DNA of 64,000 bases, taken from assembly GCA_963678675.1 (NCBI GenBank), contig OY783195.1, positions 17,515,342-17,579,341 on the forward strand. The letters are read 5' to 3'. The position numbers were made by a program, and so were the translations under genes. The notes under the pieces were generated by a model. That model did not search any database. It worked only from the letters and a program-made list of their open reading frames with translations, and was not told the origin of the DNA. The DNA comes from Xiphydria camelus (lineage: Eukaryota; Arthropoda; Insecta; Hymenoptera; Xiphydriidae). Position 1 is the first letter of the stretch. Each line of letters begins with the position of its first letter. Shown piece by piece: positions 22,165 through 33,637 of this stretch.

Positions 22165-23671
22165 CTAATCTTCGTCTCCCGACGACGACGATTCGGAGAA
22201 ATCGACGCCAGCCGGAAGGACCTTGTAGAGCTTGTACCGAATTGCCTGGATGTATTGCTTCATCCCTGGATCAATCATCTGTTGTCGGGCCATGCGAATC
22301 GTCTGCAGAAATCCTTTGGTATCGTTTGTGTATTCTTTCACAGAGATCAGGGTAATATTTTTCCCCTGAGTGTCCACCAGAAAGTCGACCAATTTATCAA
22401 AAGAAATAGGGTATTTGTTACTGTTAAACGAGAAGTACCCAGCTGCTGCCGTGACCAGTGATTTAATTTGTATAGTTTTGGAGTTCGCTGGCATACGTGA
22501 CTTGCTGACGGAAGTCTTCCTTTTTTTCTTTGAGGATTTGACCACTGTGAAGGAGTCTGCAGTTCCATCAATGGGTCCAGCGTCCGTTTGCTGGGATTGA
22601 GCAGCAGAGGAATCTGTAGTAGTAGATCTGGGCCTCTTTAGACCCTTCGTTCTTCCTTCCACTATTTCCGTTGGATTACACAAGTCATCGCATCCTGTTT
22701 GCGTGGTGTCGACTGGTGAACTGTACCCCTGCCTGTTAGCTCCCTTCTCTTTGTCACTGTTTTCAATTATATCGATCGTTGCATTGTCAACCATTGGAAG
22801 AGAAGGGGAAAAATACTCATGGGGTGTAGTGAGACCTCTCCGGGGAATGAGCATTACTCCCTGTGTTGCTAATATTTGAAGGAATAGATAGTGAATGATC
22901 CGGATTTGGAGTGACGTCGTTCTGAGTGATGTCCACACTCTTACAGTGTTGGGCGATGTGACCCTCTTCTTTGCAGAGGAAGCATGTAACTTGCTTCATA
23001 GAAAAATAAATCCAGTAAGAGGTTCCTTCGTGAGCCACTTGCATCCTAGGTGGTATGAGCTCCTTCTGTTCCTCAGGTATATAAAAATACTTCCTCCAAG
23101 TCAAAATGTGCTCCAAGCTCGGAATTCCCATGCCTGATCTAATTGTCATAATTTTAGAGGTGGTCTTGATGCCCAAGGAAGTCATTTCTCTCAAAATGTC
23201 GTCGTCGGGAATAACAGGGTTGGCATAAGATATTGTGATTTTCACTGTGTTCATGAGGTATGGCCTGATTTCGATTGTGTAAGTACGAACCGTAATCGTA
23301 GTGCACGTGTCTGTGAGTTTGCGGACCAAGGCCTTGCTAGACAAGAAATAACAAATGCGTCCCAAGGACTTGTTTTGATGCGTGATATTAGACGGGTCGA
23401 TAATTTTGGATAAACCAACAGTAAATTCGTGAATCGGAATGTTGTCAATTGCTTTCAATATGATGCCGCGTTCCTTAGTAATTTTATGTTGTCCAGAGCT
23501 AATCACTTGTGCATACTGTGCACCACTGGTCATTGGATTTTTACTGGAGGATGGTTGAAGTGTTTTATGGCTGCTGGAGAGAGCATTGTTTGGTGCTGCA
23601 GACATTGAGGTGCTCGCAGAAGATTGCGAAGGTGTTGAGGACATCTTGGGGAGGTGCAATATGCAATGCAC
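22165..23671 (-). pseudogene. LINE ORF1 (gag-like)
   Basis: It starts at 23671 with a Ser/Thr-rich N-terminus. The conserved gag blocks follow: GRICYFLSSKALV, TVRTYTIEIRPYL, a zinc knuckle VTCFLCKEEGHIAQHC (CX2CX4HX4C) and a Ser-rich tail. After a frameshift in the 22817-22938 overlap the reading frame continues with acidic and basic segments (KSSKKKRKTSVSKS) and ends SSSSGDED at 22165. Gag binds LINE RNA in family members. The start of ORF2 lies 37 bp downstream. Confidence 0.8.
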
Positions 23672-23840
23672 CGTCCCCCAAGCTCAACAGGTTTTCATAC
23701 AGAAAAGGATGGCACGGAAGACCCACTTAACACTTGCGAAACTTCCACTAATAACAGTATAGGAGATAAGTTGACGAGTGATTGATAAACACGTCTATTC
23801 TCCTCGATGGCTCTAGGCCGACCAAACCGTCAAAGTTAAT

Positions 23841-24560
23841 GTAACATTACATTTACGTCAGCCGTTATGAAAACCAAAATAATAAAAAGTGTAACAATTA
23901 CATTAGTTGTTATGTAATCATTATGTCAACGTAATATTACAGTAGCATAACTATTCACTTCGTTGTTATATTTTACAAGGATATATACTCATTACACAAG
24001 ACCGGTATATAAAAGTTGCAGCACGGTTACCAATACGATACCTTCCTGAGGGTGTTGTGTAACATTCAAGGAATATTACGATAATGTAACGGTTATGTAA
24101 TACACGTGATGTAACATATTTATATTATTGTTACATTTCAGTTACATTATGCAATGCACTGACAACATAACAGAATTGTAACGGTTATGCAACACATATT
24201 ACATAACATGGTAACATTAGTGTGAGTGGGAAATAATAACTTACATGTAAGTTACATTTACATGTTACAGGTAATGTTACTTGTAACTTTCTGGTAAATT
24301 GCTGTTACGATGCAGTTACATTACGCAACACACCTGCAACATTACGAGTCCGTAACGGTTATGTTATGTACATAACATAATATATTAATGTTACTTGTTA
24401 AATTTCAGTTACATTACCTAACGTACGGGCAACATAACTGAATTGTAACAGTTATGCAACACCTGTTGCATAACATGGTAACATTACTGAGTGGGAAATA
24501 ATAACTTATATGTAAGTTACCAGTGATGTTACCTGTTACATTGGGTTACATTGCTGTAAC
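23841..24560 (+). repeat. GTTACATTA-rich degenerate tandem repeat
   Basis: Dense in GTTAC/GTAAC words. A block of about 125 bp (CAGTTACATTA..., then AACATAAC...GAATTGTAAC, then GAGTGGGAAATAATAACTTA) occurs near 24140 and again near 24405, about 267 bp apart, with a partial copy between at 24308. Inverted words make it hairpin-rich. Confidence 0.7.
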
Positions 24561-24566
24561 AATGCC

Positions 24567-24842
24567 GTGTTTACTGGGAAAATATTGGTAACTTTTGGTT
24601 TGCCTGGAATCGATAAATATGATCATGATGATGAAACACTCTTCCAGCAAAATGGTGCAATAAGCTATACTGTCAATGTTTCAATGGATTTGCTTAGACT
24701 CGCTTTTCCTGGTCGTCTCATCAGCAGAAATGGCGATATTCCCTGGCCTATCCGTTCACCAGATTTCACAGCTCCAGGCTTTTTCCTTTCGGGTTACCTC
24801 AAGTCCAACGTGTTTAAAGTAAGTAAATGTACACTAATGTAG
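24567..24842 (+). pseudogene. Mariner-like transposase fragment
   Basis: Readable block LFQQNGAISYT, SMDLLRLAFPGRLIS, WPIRSPDFTAPGFFLSGYL. Compared with the related 53448 element, the catalytic D of QQD is N and the D of the CDFF box is G, so it is inactive. The N-terminal half is missing and no TIR is seen. Confidence 0.75.
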
Positions 24843-27800
24843 ACCTGATTTAAGCTCACATAAAAAAAAAACTTTTTTTTAATCTCTATTTTTTGCGATT
24901 TCTTTTTAATCGTGCCATTTCACTGCCTCACCCTGTACAACCAAATAATTCATATGTATTTGGAATGCTATGTGTCTTTATTCCCCTACATGATTTTCTA
25001 TCCGGGTAGAAGTAGTTACAGAAAAAATGTTGATTTTCATTTCAATTCTTATTTTTCCCTTCTTCTTTCCATTATGTAAAGATCTTTACTCGACTTCTGT
25101 ATCAACTTGTATAACCAACCAAACCCAATATTTCTACAAAGTTGCCGTGAGTCGACTTGTGTCGTTAATTTAGGTCGACACAAATCAAGTGGGAAAATTT
25201 CTTAGTCACTCAAATCAACTTGGTCTATGCTCAAATTACAGCTTCACCCCTCTCTTCTACCGCTTTACCATAGCTTGTTTGACTTACCTGAAACAGAGAA
25301 AAAAAGTTTCATTAGGCCATGCAAATGAATAGAGATTTATCGATGTATTTTTTAATCCGTTGTGCGAAGAAACTTTAAGAAAAATATGGATTTCCGTTAA
25401 CGATCTGGTAGACTGGTCAATATTATACAGAAACTGGAATTGCTGTGTATATTCATTTGTTATTTGGATCTTGATCACTTATGTTATGTTTGGTTATATC
25501 AAGTAATCTGCAAATGACATAGGAGACATGTGAAGTTATCGCTCGCACTCTCGCCCATTCTGAGAAACATTTAGTAGATATAATACTTGACACTACGTTC
25601 GAATACCAATACCTACTTTTTTGAGGGGACGAAACACGGCGTTCAGTTTTTACTAGAGTTTTTACCGACATAATTTGGAGTGGATGTATTTTTCAAAGTA
25701 ATTTCGCAATAGAGAAGAGGGTTTCTTAAGCGGTGAAATGCGGTATACTGTTTTTGTTGGGCTTTGTTTCAAAGCATTATCGAGTGGGTACCTGTACAAG
25801 ATGTATTAATTTCTTAGGAGCTACAGTCTTTTGATAAGCAAAGATACTTTCATTACATCGCGTTTTAGGACTATGATTCTATTAAGCCTATATAAAGATT
25901 ATTCGGTACGCTCCATCCAGTTATTAATTCGTCAAATATCGGCTCGTGTAATGTCTCGTGATAAATTTGTAGTTAGTCTATAATAGTTTTTAGACACTCA
26001 AACTGTCTAGAAAGAGATTAGCGGCTAGAAAAGCTGTTCACTTTTTTACCAGGATCCCACCTTTCCTTCAACAGTTTCTTCATAAATATATTATCCTTAA
26101 ATTATATTTTGAGACTAACGTTTAAAGCTTATGAGTAATGCAGTAGCCTCAACACCTCTGTAAACCATTAAAAGAAAAGAGGTGGAATTATTAAGAAATA
26201 AAGAGAAGAGATCGATTATCTATTATTTCAATTTTTCTTGCTGACAGGTAGTCGACATTCACGAAATTCGCCTTGGCACTTATATACATATATGTGAAGA
26301 AGGGACCTTCGAATGTTTTCGGGATGTCAGATTATTAAATTCCTCGAACCCCTATCGCGCGAATACCTATTCTGGAATCGATACATTTGCTGAATATTTT
26401 ACATATAGAGCATCCTTGAAGCCCTGAGGAACTCTGCATTACCATGCGGTGCCAGTATTCATTCAAACTTCTTTTAGCTCAAAACGGGCCGTGACCCATC
26501 AGGGAGTTCGTAAAATTTGAAGAATATATTCGAATTTCTACTAAACCTTGTCGAAGAGCCATCGAGCTAATATCCCCCGATGGAAAAAACTAGACGGATC
26601 TAAGCCATTTCTATTTTCTTTAACAATAGAGGCACGGAGATATGAACGCCACTCCTGAAACCGCGGATGGGTCTCTTATGACACACGTTACTCCTTTGTG
26701 ATTATCGAATAGGCGAACAAAGTTATCATCATATAAAACACTTTATTAAAACTTTACGTTACGTAAAGCCATGGTCAACAATAGTTTCAATCGCACACGT
26801 AATAACGTAAAAAGAAGAAGCGTACTATTCGTGCGCGAATATCGCCGCGTCTAACGCTATCGTGCGAAGCACAATCTCCCCTCTTCTTTATAGTGGACGT
26901 TGATGCAACGCTTAATTGTCATAAGTAGTGCTGTGCTGATCTTTTGTCAATAAAATAAAAATCAATAAAACAAGATTAAACTGGTCTTAATATGTGCATT
27001 ACAATGACGGGTCAAAAATGACCCAATCACGATTTGAGATAAATCTAAATTCTTACGAAAGAGGGTTGTCACCATAACAGTGAAATTTCTTGTAATTGAT
27101 TATGATTACTATCTATGAAAAGTCACAAAAAGTGAGAACTCCAGGTACAAATACAAATTAATTGGAAATGAAATAATTGAAAGATGGGTTGAAGTTGTAC
27201 AGTCGCGGTTCTAGTGTTTAAGAATGTTTACCACTAATAAATATTTACTACAAGCAATGCAATTCTTAGTAAGTTGCAGATTTTCGTAATACATTTCCTA
27301 TAATCAATTACTACTTTCAAGTTTTTTACATCCTAGATGTTAAAAGTTGTAGTTTTGCTTAGAAAGTACAACTTTTAATACTGAATTACATTTAATTAAA
27401 ATCATTTCAATTGGCAGCATAACAGATGTAGAATCAAAGCGTACTTAATTGTAGTTTCCCTTCAAAACTAAAACTTTTTACGCTGAATTACAATTAATTA
27501 AAATCACTTCAAATAGTGGCATAATAGGTAAGTCCTGATCGTACTTAGTTGCAATTTCTACATGCAAGAGAGAGGGGAGAGAAGAGCATTTATTGAAGCA
27601 TACTAATAAAATCACTAGACATGTAGCTTACGGCTCATGCCAAATCTATCACTTTTTGGGGTATATTTTCAATTTTCTTCAAATCTAGATATACCTATTA
27701 TCAATGTCATTAAAAATACATATATATGCCAAACGATTTTTGAAAATTTTGAAAAATATAAAAGTTATAACAGAATTTTTAGAATAAATCTGCTTTAACA

Positions 27801-28482
27801 AAATCATAGCATTAAAAGCAAAAGTTGCAGCTTATGTGACGTCTTTCAATTCCGAGGATTTTGAACATAACTCATTTGAATTTTTCAGTTGATAGTTAGT
27901 CAGGCTCAATCAGTATTCAATCCTCTTTGGCTAATTTCATGTCATCAAGAGACCCGGTAGAGTCTCGCGCCAAGGACTAAAGAAGCATAGCTTTAACCCG
28001 GCGGCGAGACTCACCGAGTCATCATTATCGTACTCTGCGTATAGTTCGTACGTGTATAAAACGAGTTAAATATCTTGGAAAATTGAGCAGTCTGATAGTA
28101 CTTTAGAATATCAGTGCATCATTTTTCAACTGCAGTTTCGATTAAGCCTATTTGCAAGCAAATCGGTGCAGGGAATTCGGAGTTATGAGGATACCTAAAA
28201 ATATCGATCGAGATAATTTTTTCCGTAGTCTTCTTCCCAGTCCGACGTTTTCAATTAACAGCTGTTCCACTCATTTTATGTCATTCCTCCTCATACATTT
28301 TCCGATAGAGGAGTTACGGTCACAGTAAAATGAATCTCTTTTGATGATCGGATGTCAGATGATTAGACCTGTCATAAAACCATCAATACACACGTAACCG
28401 ACAAAATACATGAAAATGATCGGCTCATGAGTATAATATCCGTAAGCATGTTTCACAGATTTTATCCATTCAAAATTCCCGG
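24843..28482. other. Largest unassigned stretch
   Basis: AT-rich, with no recognisable protein, TIR or long repeat apart from the tandem duplication at 27373-27560. Several short ORFs lack family motifs. A hairpin GAGACCCGGTAGAGTCTC lies near 27950. Confidence 0.4.
27373..27560 (+). repeat. Diverged tandem duplication, about 102-bp period
   Basis: CTGAATTACATTTAATTAAA (27382) through GTACTTAATTGTAGTTTC is repeated in diverged form at 27484-27560. Confidence 0.65.
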
Positions 28483-28617
28483 TATCTAAGTGTTTCAGTC
28501 CGTACATTTCGATTTTCAGATATTCCTCTCCGTAGATTTCGACGTCCAAGTATTTTGCTCCATAGGTCTTAATGTCCAGGTATTTTACTCCGTAGATCTC
28601 GACGTTCACGCCTCTTA
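28483..28617 (-). repeat. 30-bp minisatellite encoding a decapeptide repeat
   Basis: About four units of 30 bp (CTCCGTAGATCTCGACGT type). On the minus strand each encodes variants of VEIYGVKYLD, one after another with no stop (VEIYGVKYLD, IKTYGAKYLD, VEIYGEEYLK, IEMYGLKHLD). The array is cut by the Harbinger-like composite at 28618 and resumes at 34660. Confidence 0.75.
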
Positions 28618-28832
28618 TGGTGCCCATCCACGTACAGGCGGACTGCAGTCCGTGGACTGACAGTTCTGATCTGCAGTCCCGAACTGTTATTGACCACACA
28701 CGCACAGTTCTGCGGACTGCAGGCCGTCGCCGGACAGTCCAGGGACTGCAGGCCGCCGGATGATTCGCCATACACGCACAGTTCATGAGTCAGTTCAGTT
28801 CGATCAATTGTGTTTGGAAGAAGAAATATATG

Positions 28833-29085
28833 AGGGGTATAGATGCCAAACCCGCCAAGAGTCACATTTATAGCAATTCACAGGAAACGTCAAAAACTGG
28901 TGCAGACGGCCATTGCCTTACATTGGCAAGCGTATTTTCTACCTTATATTATTCTTAACGGTTTAATGTGGAATTTGCACCTAAATTATGTTCGACCTTA
29001 TGCACGTACTTATAAAGAACAAATTCCCGTATCTACCTCAAATTTGACAAAAATGAACTTGGCGGGTTTTGCATCTATACCCCTT
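28833..29085. repeat. Foldback segment with 27-bp inverted ends
   Basis: AGGGGTATAGATGC..AACCCGCCAAG at the left and its complement at 29059-29085. The same structure is at 31339-31589 in unit 2. It may be a small MITE that was present before the duplication. Confidence 0.6.
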
Positions 29086-29195
29086 ATGTCTAATATTTAA
29101 CATGGTTGAGAGAAAAGGGAAGCTTATTTTGTTCCTTATAATTATGTTGTTAAGTTATCGACATACGAGAAATCGGCAACGTTTTTAGGTAAAAG

Positions 29196-29770
29196 AATGC
29201 CAATGTACAGATGATCCTGATTATGAATTTAATTTATATCGTGGAAATGAAGAGATTCAATCCGAACGTATCGAATTATTAACTGTCATTCCTTTTGAAG
29301 CTCGAAAGCAATCGTATATTAAACAAAGAGTATTTATTCCTATTGGAAATCGATGCTGCAAAAATCATTTGATCAAAGAAAAGTTCTACGAAGACGATCT
29401 GTTCCTTTTAAAAGTGATTTTTAATTCAAGTTTTGTAGAAACTTCTGATCTACAAAAATTGTTAGATAATCTTGCTGGAGGTCGCGATTCTTTACTTATA
29501 GGAATAATAAGTAATTTTTCTTATCCTGAAGATCAAGTGAAGTTACTGACTGGTTTCTCATATAAGAATATAAATGAAATACGAAATATGCTTCCTTCTA
29601 TGCGCGATAATGATAATCGATCAGTGCTTCAAGCGGTTGTTGTATTTCTTATCAAATTAAGAAGTGGGAATTCAAATATTACGATTTCTTCCTTTTTAAT
29701 TCAAGCGAGAAATTCAAGCGGGGGTAGTTTTCATATGCTTATCCGGCTATACCCTTTAAGATTTCGATAA
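29196..29770 (+). pseudogene. Harbinger-type transposase N-terminal fragment, unit 1
   Basis: Frame reads DDPDYEFNLYRGNEEIQSER, KQRVFIPIGNRCCKNHLI, SFVETSDLQKLLDNL, LLTGFSYKNINEIRNML and VVVFLIKLRSGNSN, ending at a stop near 29770. The CC-x2-H block followed by LTGF-type helix and a leucine-rich LIKLRSG segment resembles the N-terminus of DDE_4/Harbinger transposases in ants. The catalytic DDE core is absent. Confidence 0.55.
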
Positions 29771-29924
29771 TCTAAATGCGGTATATGCTAACTGCATAGG
29801 TAAAAAGCGATATGTGCACCGACGGTTATTGTAGATACCACTGTTTGACTGTGTATGATGCAATACCGCGTTTCTCACATTTCAACGGCTCAGAAATTGA
29901 AGGATGACGAAAACTTTGCGAAAT

Positions 29925-30235
29925 GACAGTACGTTACCTCCCGCAATCGATGTCGTAATTGTTAATGGATTTTTTTTTTAATTCGTCGTATTAAAGATGT
30001 GCCAAAGTCGTTCGGCAATATTTCAAAGAAAATTCTACAAATTCTATACAGTTCTGATGCTCCACGTGTACATATAGTTTTTCATCGGTATTCTCTGCCT
30101 TCAGTCAAAGATTACGAGCGTTCGTTGCGAGGAGGTTTCGAAACTGATTACGAGTACGTCATCTGTGGTCCAAAACAAGCTAGACCAACTGACTCTTCGA
30201 AAGAACTTCGAAATGATAAATTCAAAGAAGATTAG
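29925..30235 (+). pseudogene. Unrelated repeated ORF (KDVPKSFGNISKK), unit 1
   Basis: After a frameshift in a T-run near 29978 it reads LIRRIKDVPKSFGNISKKIL, HIVFHRYSLPSVKDYERSLR, CGPKQARPTDSSKELRNDKF and a stop at 30235. This block occurs as part of larger repeated insect ORFs that I know only as uncharacterised. The partner in unit 2 is less damaged. Confidence 0.5.
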
Positions 30236-30296
30236 TCGTTTTTCTGATTTCACCCTAGCAAACTCGAGAAGTAGGTACCTTTATTGGTAACAAAAA

Positions 30297-30560
30297 TCTC
30301 TTTATCTGTATATATAAAATAAAGTCGGGTTAGTTACACAATTTATAACTAAAGAACGGCTGGACAGATTTTTATGACTTTTGACTCTTGGATTTGTCTC
30401 CGCGATGAATAGCAGAATATATAGATTCGTTTCAATAAAGCAAATGCCTTGCTGTAAAGTGAATTAAATTAGTTTAAATATAATTAAAATACATTTCGTT
30501 TTTAAGTTAACACAACATTTATTGATTCTGAGGCGGTACGAAGTTCGCCGGGTCAGCTAG
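30297..30560 (+). mobile_element. Short non-autonomous Helitron, unit 1
   Basis: Starts TC after A (30297) and ends CTAG before T (30560). The end is preceded by GCGGTACGAAGTTCGCCGG, a short hairpin. The 5' region AACGGCTGGACAGATTTTTA matches Helitron 5' ends as at 49216. Confidence 0.8.
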
Positions 30561-31714
30561 TTATATTAAGTATATAAAATAGTTTTTCGGATCGACGATC
30601 GACTCAAAACTCCGTCCCCCACCAATCGTCTGCCAGCCAGGGCGAAGCCGCCGCCGCCGCTCCCCTTCCCTTCCCTCTTTCCACCCCCTCCATCACCTTT
30701 CCTCCCCCCTGAACTGACAGAAAATTTTTAACATCGATGAAAGTTCGGCACGACAGGCCCGGACTGCAGATCAACCGCCACACACGCACAGTTTTCCAAC
30801 AGTTTCGACGGACTGCAGGCGACGGACTGCAGGCGAACTGTACGTGTATGGTGAAATTTGGACTGAAGGCGGGATCGCTCGCAGTTCGGGACTGCAACAT
30901 CAATTTTCTCGTTTTTACTGTTTCTGCAGATTCCGTTTTTTAATTGTAGACGGCACTGTAGCAGCACCGCTAATCTTTTCGCACATCGGAAATAAAACAT
31001 ATCGAGTACCAAACCGCCCGAATGCCATAGAGGCGCCGCTCGAGTGGAAGGATCAACCGCCCGTGGAATGAGAGCGTCGAACCGCCCGGGTACCGTACAG
31101 GTGCCCCTGGAGTGCAACTGATATGGTGCCCATCCACGTACAGGCGGACTGCAGTCCGTGGACTGACAGTTCTGATCTGCAGTCCCGAACTGTCATTGAC
31201 CACACACGCACAGTTCTGCGGACTGCAGGCCGTCGCCGGACAGTCCAGGGACTGCAGGCCGCCGGATGATTCGCCATACACGCACAGTTCATGAGTCAGT
31301 TCAGTTCGATCAATTGTGTTTGGAAGAAGAAATATATGAGGGGTATAGATGCCAAACCCGCCAAGTCACATTTATAGCAATTCACAGGAAACGTCAAAAA
31401 CTGGTGCAGACGGCCATTGCCTTACATTGGCAAGCATATTTTCTACCTTATATTATTATTAACGGTTTAATGTGGAATTTGCACCTAAATTATGTTCGAC
31501 CTTATGCAAGTACTTATAAAGAACAAATTTCCGTATCTACCTCAAATTTGACAAAAATGAACTTGGCGGATTTTGCATCTATACCCCTTGTGTCTAATAT
31601 TTAACATAGTTGTGAGAAAAGGGAAGCTTATTTTGTTCCTTATAATTATGTTGTTAAGTTATCGACATACGAGAAATCGGCAACGTTTTTAGGTAAAAGA
31701 ATGCCAATGTACAG

Positions 31715-32284
31715 ATGATCCTGATTATGAATTTAATTTACATCGTGGAAATGAAGAGATTCAATCCGAACGTATTGAATTATTAACTGTCATTTTCCTT
31801 TTGAAGCTCGAAAGCAAGCGTATATTAAACAAAGAGTATTTATTCCTATTGGAAATCGATGTTGCAAAAATCATTTGATCAAAGAAAAGTTCTACGAAGA
31901 CGATCTGTTCCTTTTAAAAGTGATTTTTAATTCAAGTTTTGTAGAAACCTCTGATCTACAAAAATTGTTAGATAATCTTGCTGGAGGCCGCGATTCTTTA
32001 CTTATACTAATAATATATATATAAGTAATTTCTCTTATCCTGAAGATCAAGTGAAGTTACTGACTGGTTTCTCATATAAAAATATAAATGAAATACGAAA
32101 TATGCTTCCTTCTATGCGCTATAATGATAATCGATCAGTGCTTCAAGCGGTTGTTGTATTTCTTATCAAATTAAGAAGTGGGAATTCAAATAGTACGATT
32201 TCTTCCTTTTTAATTCAAGCGAGAAATTCAAGCGGGGGTAGTTTTCATATGCTTATCCGGCTATACCCTTTAACATTTCGATAA
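31715..32284 (+). pseudogene. Harbinger-type transposase fragment, unit 2
   Basis: Copy of the unit-1 fragment with extra indels, including a TATATATA expansion near 32010 that shifts frame. It keeps KLLTGFSYKNINEIRNML and the LIKLRSG block. Confidence 0.55.
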
Positions 32285-32417
32285 TCTAAATGCGGTATAT
32301 GCTAATTGCTTAGGTAAAAAGCGGTATGTACACCGACGGTTATTGTAGATACCACTGTTTGACTGTGTATGATGCAATACCGCGTTTCTCACATTTCAAC
32401 GGCTCAGAAATTGAAGG

Positions 32418-32747
32418 ATGACGAAAACTTTGCGAAATGACAGTACGTTACCTCCCGCAATCGATGTCGTAATTGTTAATGGATTTTTTTTAATTCGTCG
32501 TATTAAAGATGTGCCAAAGTCGTTCGGCAATATTTCAAAGAAAATTCTACAAATTCTATACAGTTCTGGTGCTCCACGTGTACATATAGTTTTTCATCGG
32601 TATTCTCTGCCTTCAGTCAAAAATTACGAGCGTTCGTTGCGAGGAGGTTTCGAAACTGATTACGAGTACGTCATCTGTGGTCCAAAACAAGCTAGACCAA
32701 CTGACTTTTCGAAAGAACTTCGAAATGATAAATTCAAAGAAGATTAG
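32418..32747 (+). pseudogene. KDVPKSFGNISKK ORF, unit 2 (open)
   Basis: Open for 109 codons from MTKTLRNDSTLPPAIDVVIV through LIRRIKDVPKSFGNISKK to KELRNDKFKED and a stop. The unit-1 copy has two more T bases that break this frame. It is a piece of a larger insect repeated ORF. No function is assigned. Confidence 0.5.
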
Positions 32748-32808
32748 TCGTTTTTCTGATTTCACCCTAGCAAACTCGAGAAGTAGGTACCTTTATTGGT
32801 AACAAAAA

Positions 32809-33072
32809 TCTCTTTATCTGTATATATAAAATAAAGTCGGGTTAGTTACACAATTTATAATTAAAGAACGGCTGGACAGATTTTTATGACTTTTGACTCT
32901 TGGATTTGTCTCCGCGATGAATAGCAGAATATATAGATTCGTTTCAATAAAGCAAATGCCTTGCTGTAAAGTGAATTAAATTAGTTTAAATATAATTAAA
33001 ATACATTTCGTTTTTAAGTTAACATAACATTTATTGATTCTGAGGCGGTACGAAGTTCGCCGGGTCAGCTAG
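32809..33072 (+). mobile_element. Short non-autonomous Helitron, unit 2
   Basis: Duplicate of the Helitron at 30297-30560 with the same TC start, CTAG end and A/T borders. It was carried along by the tandem duplication. Confidence 0.8.
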
Positions 33073-33637
33073 TTATATTAAGTATATAAAATAGTTTTTC
33101 GGATCGACGATCGACTCAAAACTCCGTCCCCCACCAATCGTCTGCCAGCCAGGGCGAAGCCGCCGCCGCCGCTCCCCTCCCCTTCCCTCTTTCCATCCCC
33201 TCCATCACCTTTCCTCCCCACTGAACTGTCAGAAAATTTTTAACATCGATGAAAGTTCGGCACGACAGGCCCGGACTGCAGATCAACCGCCACACACGCA
33301 CAGTTTTCCAACAGTTTCGACGGACTGCAGGCGACGGACTGCAGGCGAACTGTACGTGTATGGTGAAATTTGGACTGCAGGCGGGATCGCTCGCAGTTCG
33401 GGACTGCAGCATCAATTTTCTCGTTTTTACTTTTCCTGCAGATTCCGTTTTTTAATTGTAGACGGCACTGTAGCAGCACCCCGCTAATCTTTTCGCACAT
33501 CGGAAATAAAACATATCGAGTACCAAACCGCCTGAATGCCATAGAGGCGCCGCTCGAATGGAAGGATCAACCGCCCGTGGGATGAGAGCGTCGAACCGCC
33601 CGGGTACCGTACAGGTGCCCCTGGAGTGCAACTGATA

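Larger units (their letters stand above)
18395..23840 (-). mobile_element. I-clade LINE, degenerate but near full length
   Basis: On the minus strand the order is gag with zinc knuckle, APE-type endonuclease, reverse transcriptase, RNase H and a C-terminal zinc motif. RNase H downstream of RT plus the I-type gag points to the I group. Frameshifts are scattered through both ORFs. The 5' end is placed where LINE-like sequence gives way to the GTTACATTA repeats near 23840. It appears to be inserted into or beside that repeat. Confidence 0.85.
28618..31123 (+). repeat. 2.5-kb tandem unit 1
   Basis: Runs from one left terminus to the next at 31124. Nearly identical by eye to 31124-33637, so the duplication is recent. 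It ends with the phrase GTGCAACTGATA. Confidence 0.85.
31124..33637 (+). repeat. 2.5-kb tandem unit 2
   Basis: Second copy of 28618-31123 with small indels. Its left terminus abuts the end of unit 1 with no TTA between, so it arose by duplication inside one element rather than by independent insertion. Confidence 0.85.

Noticed and set aside
28355..28865. ORFs with MNCACMANHP-type starts, repeated at 30970-31292
   Set aside because: They read through the terminal repeats of the Harbinger-like element; no protein family signal.
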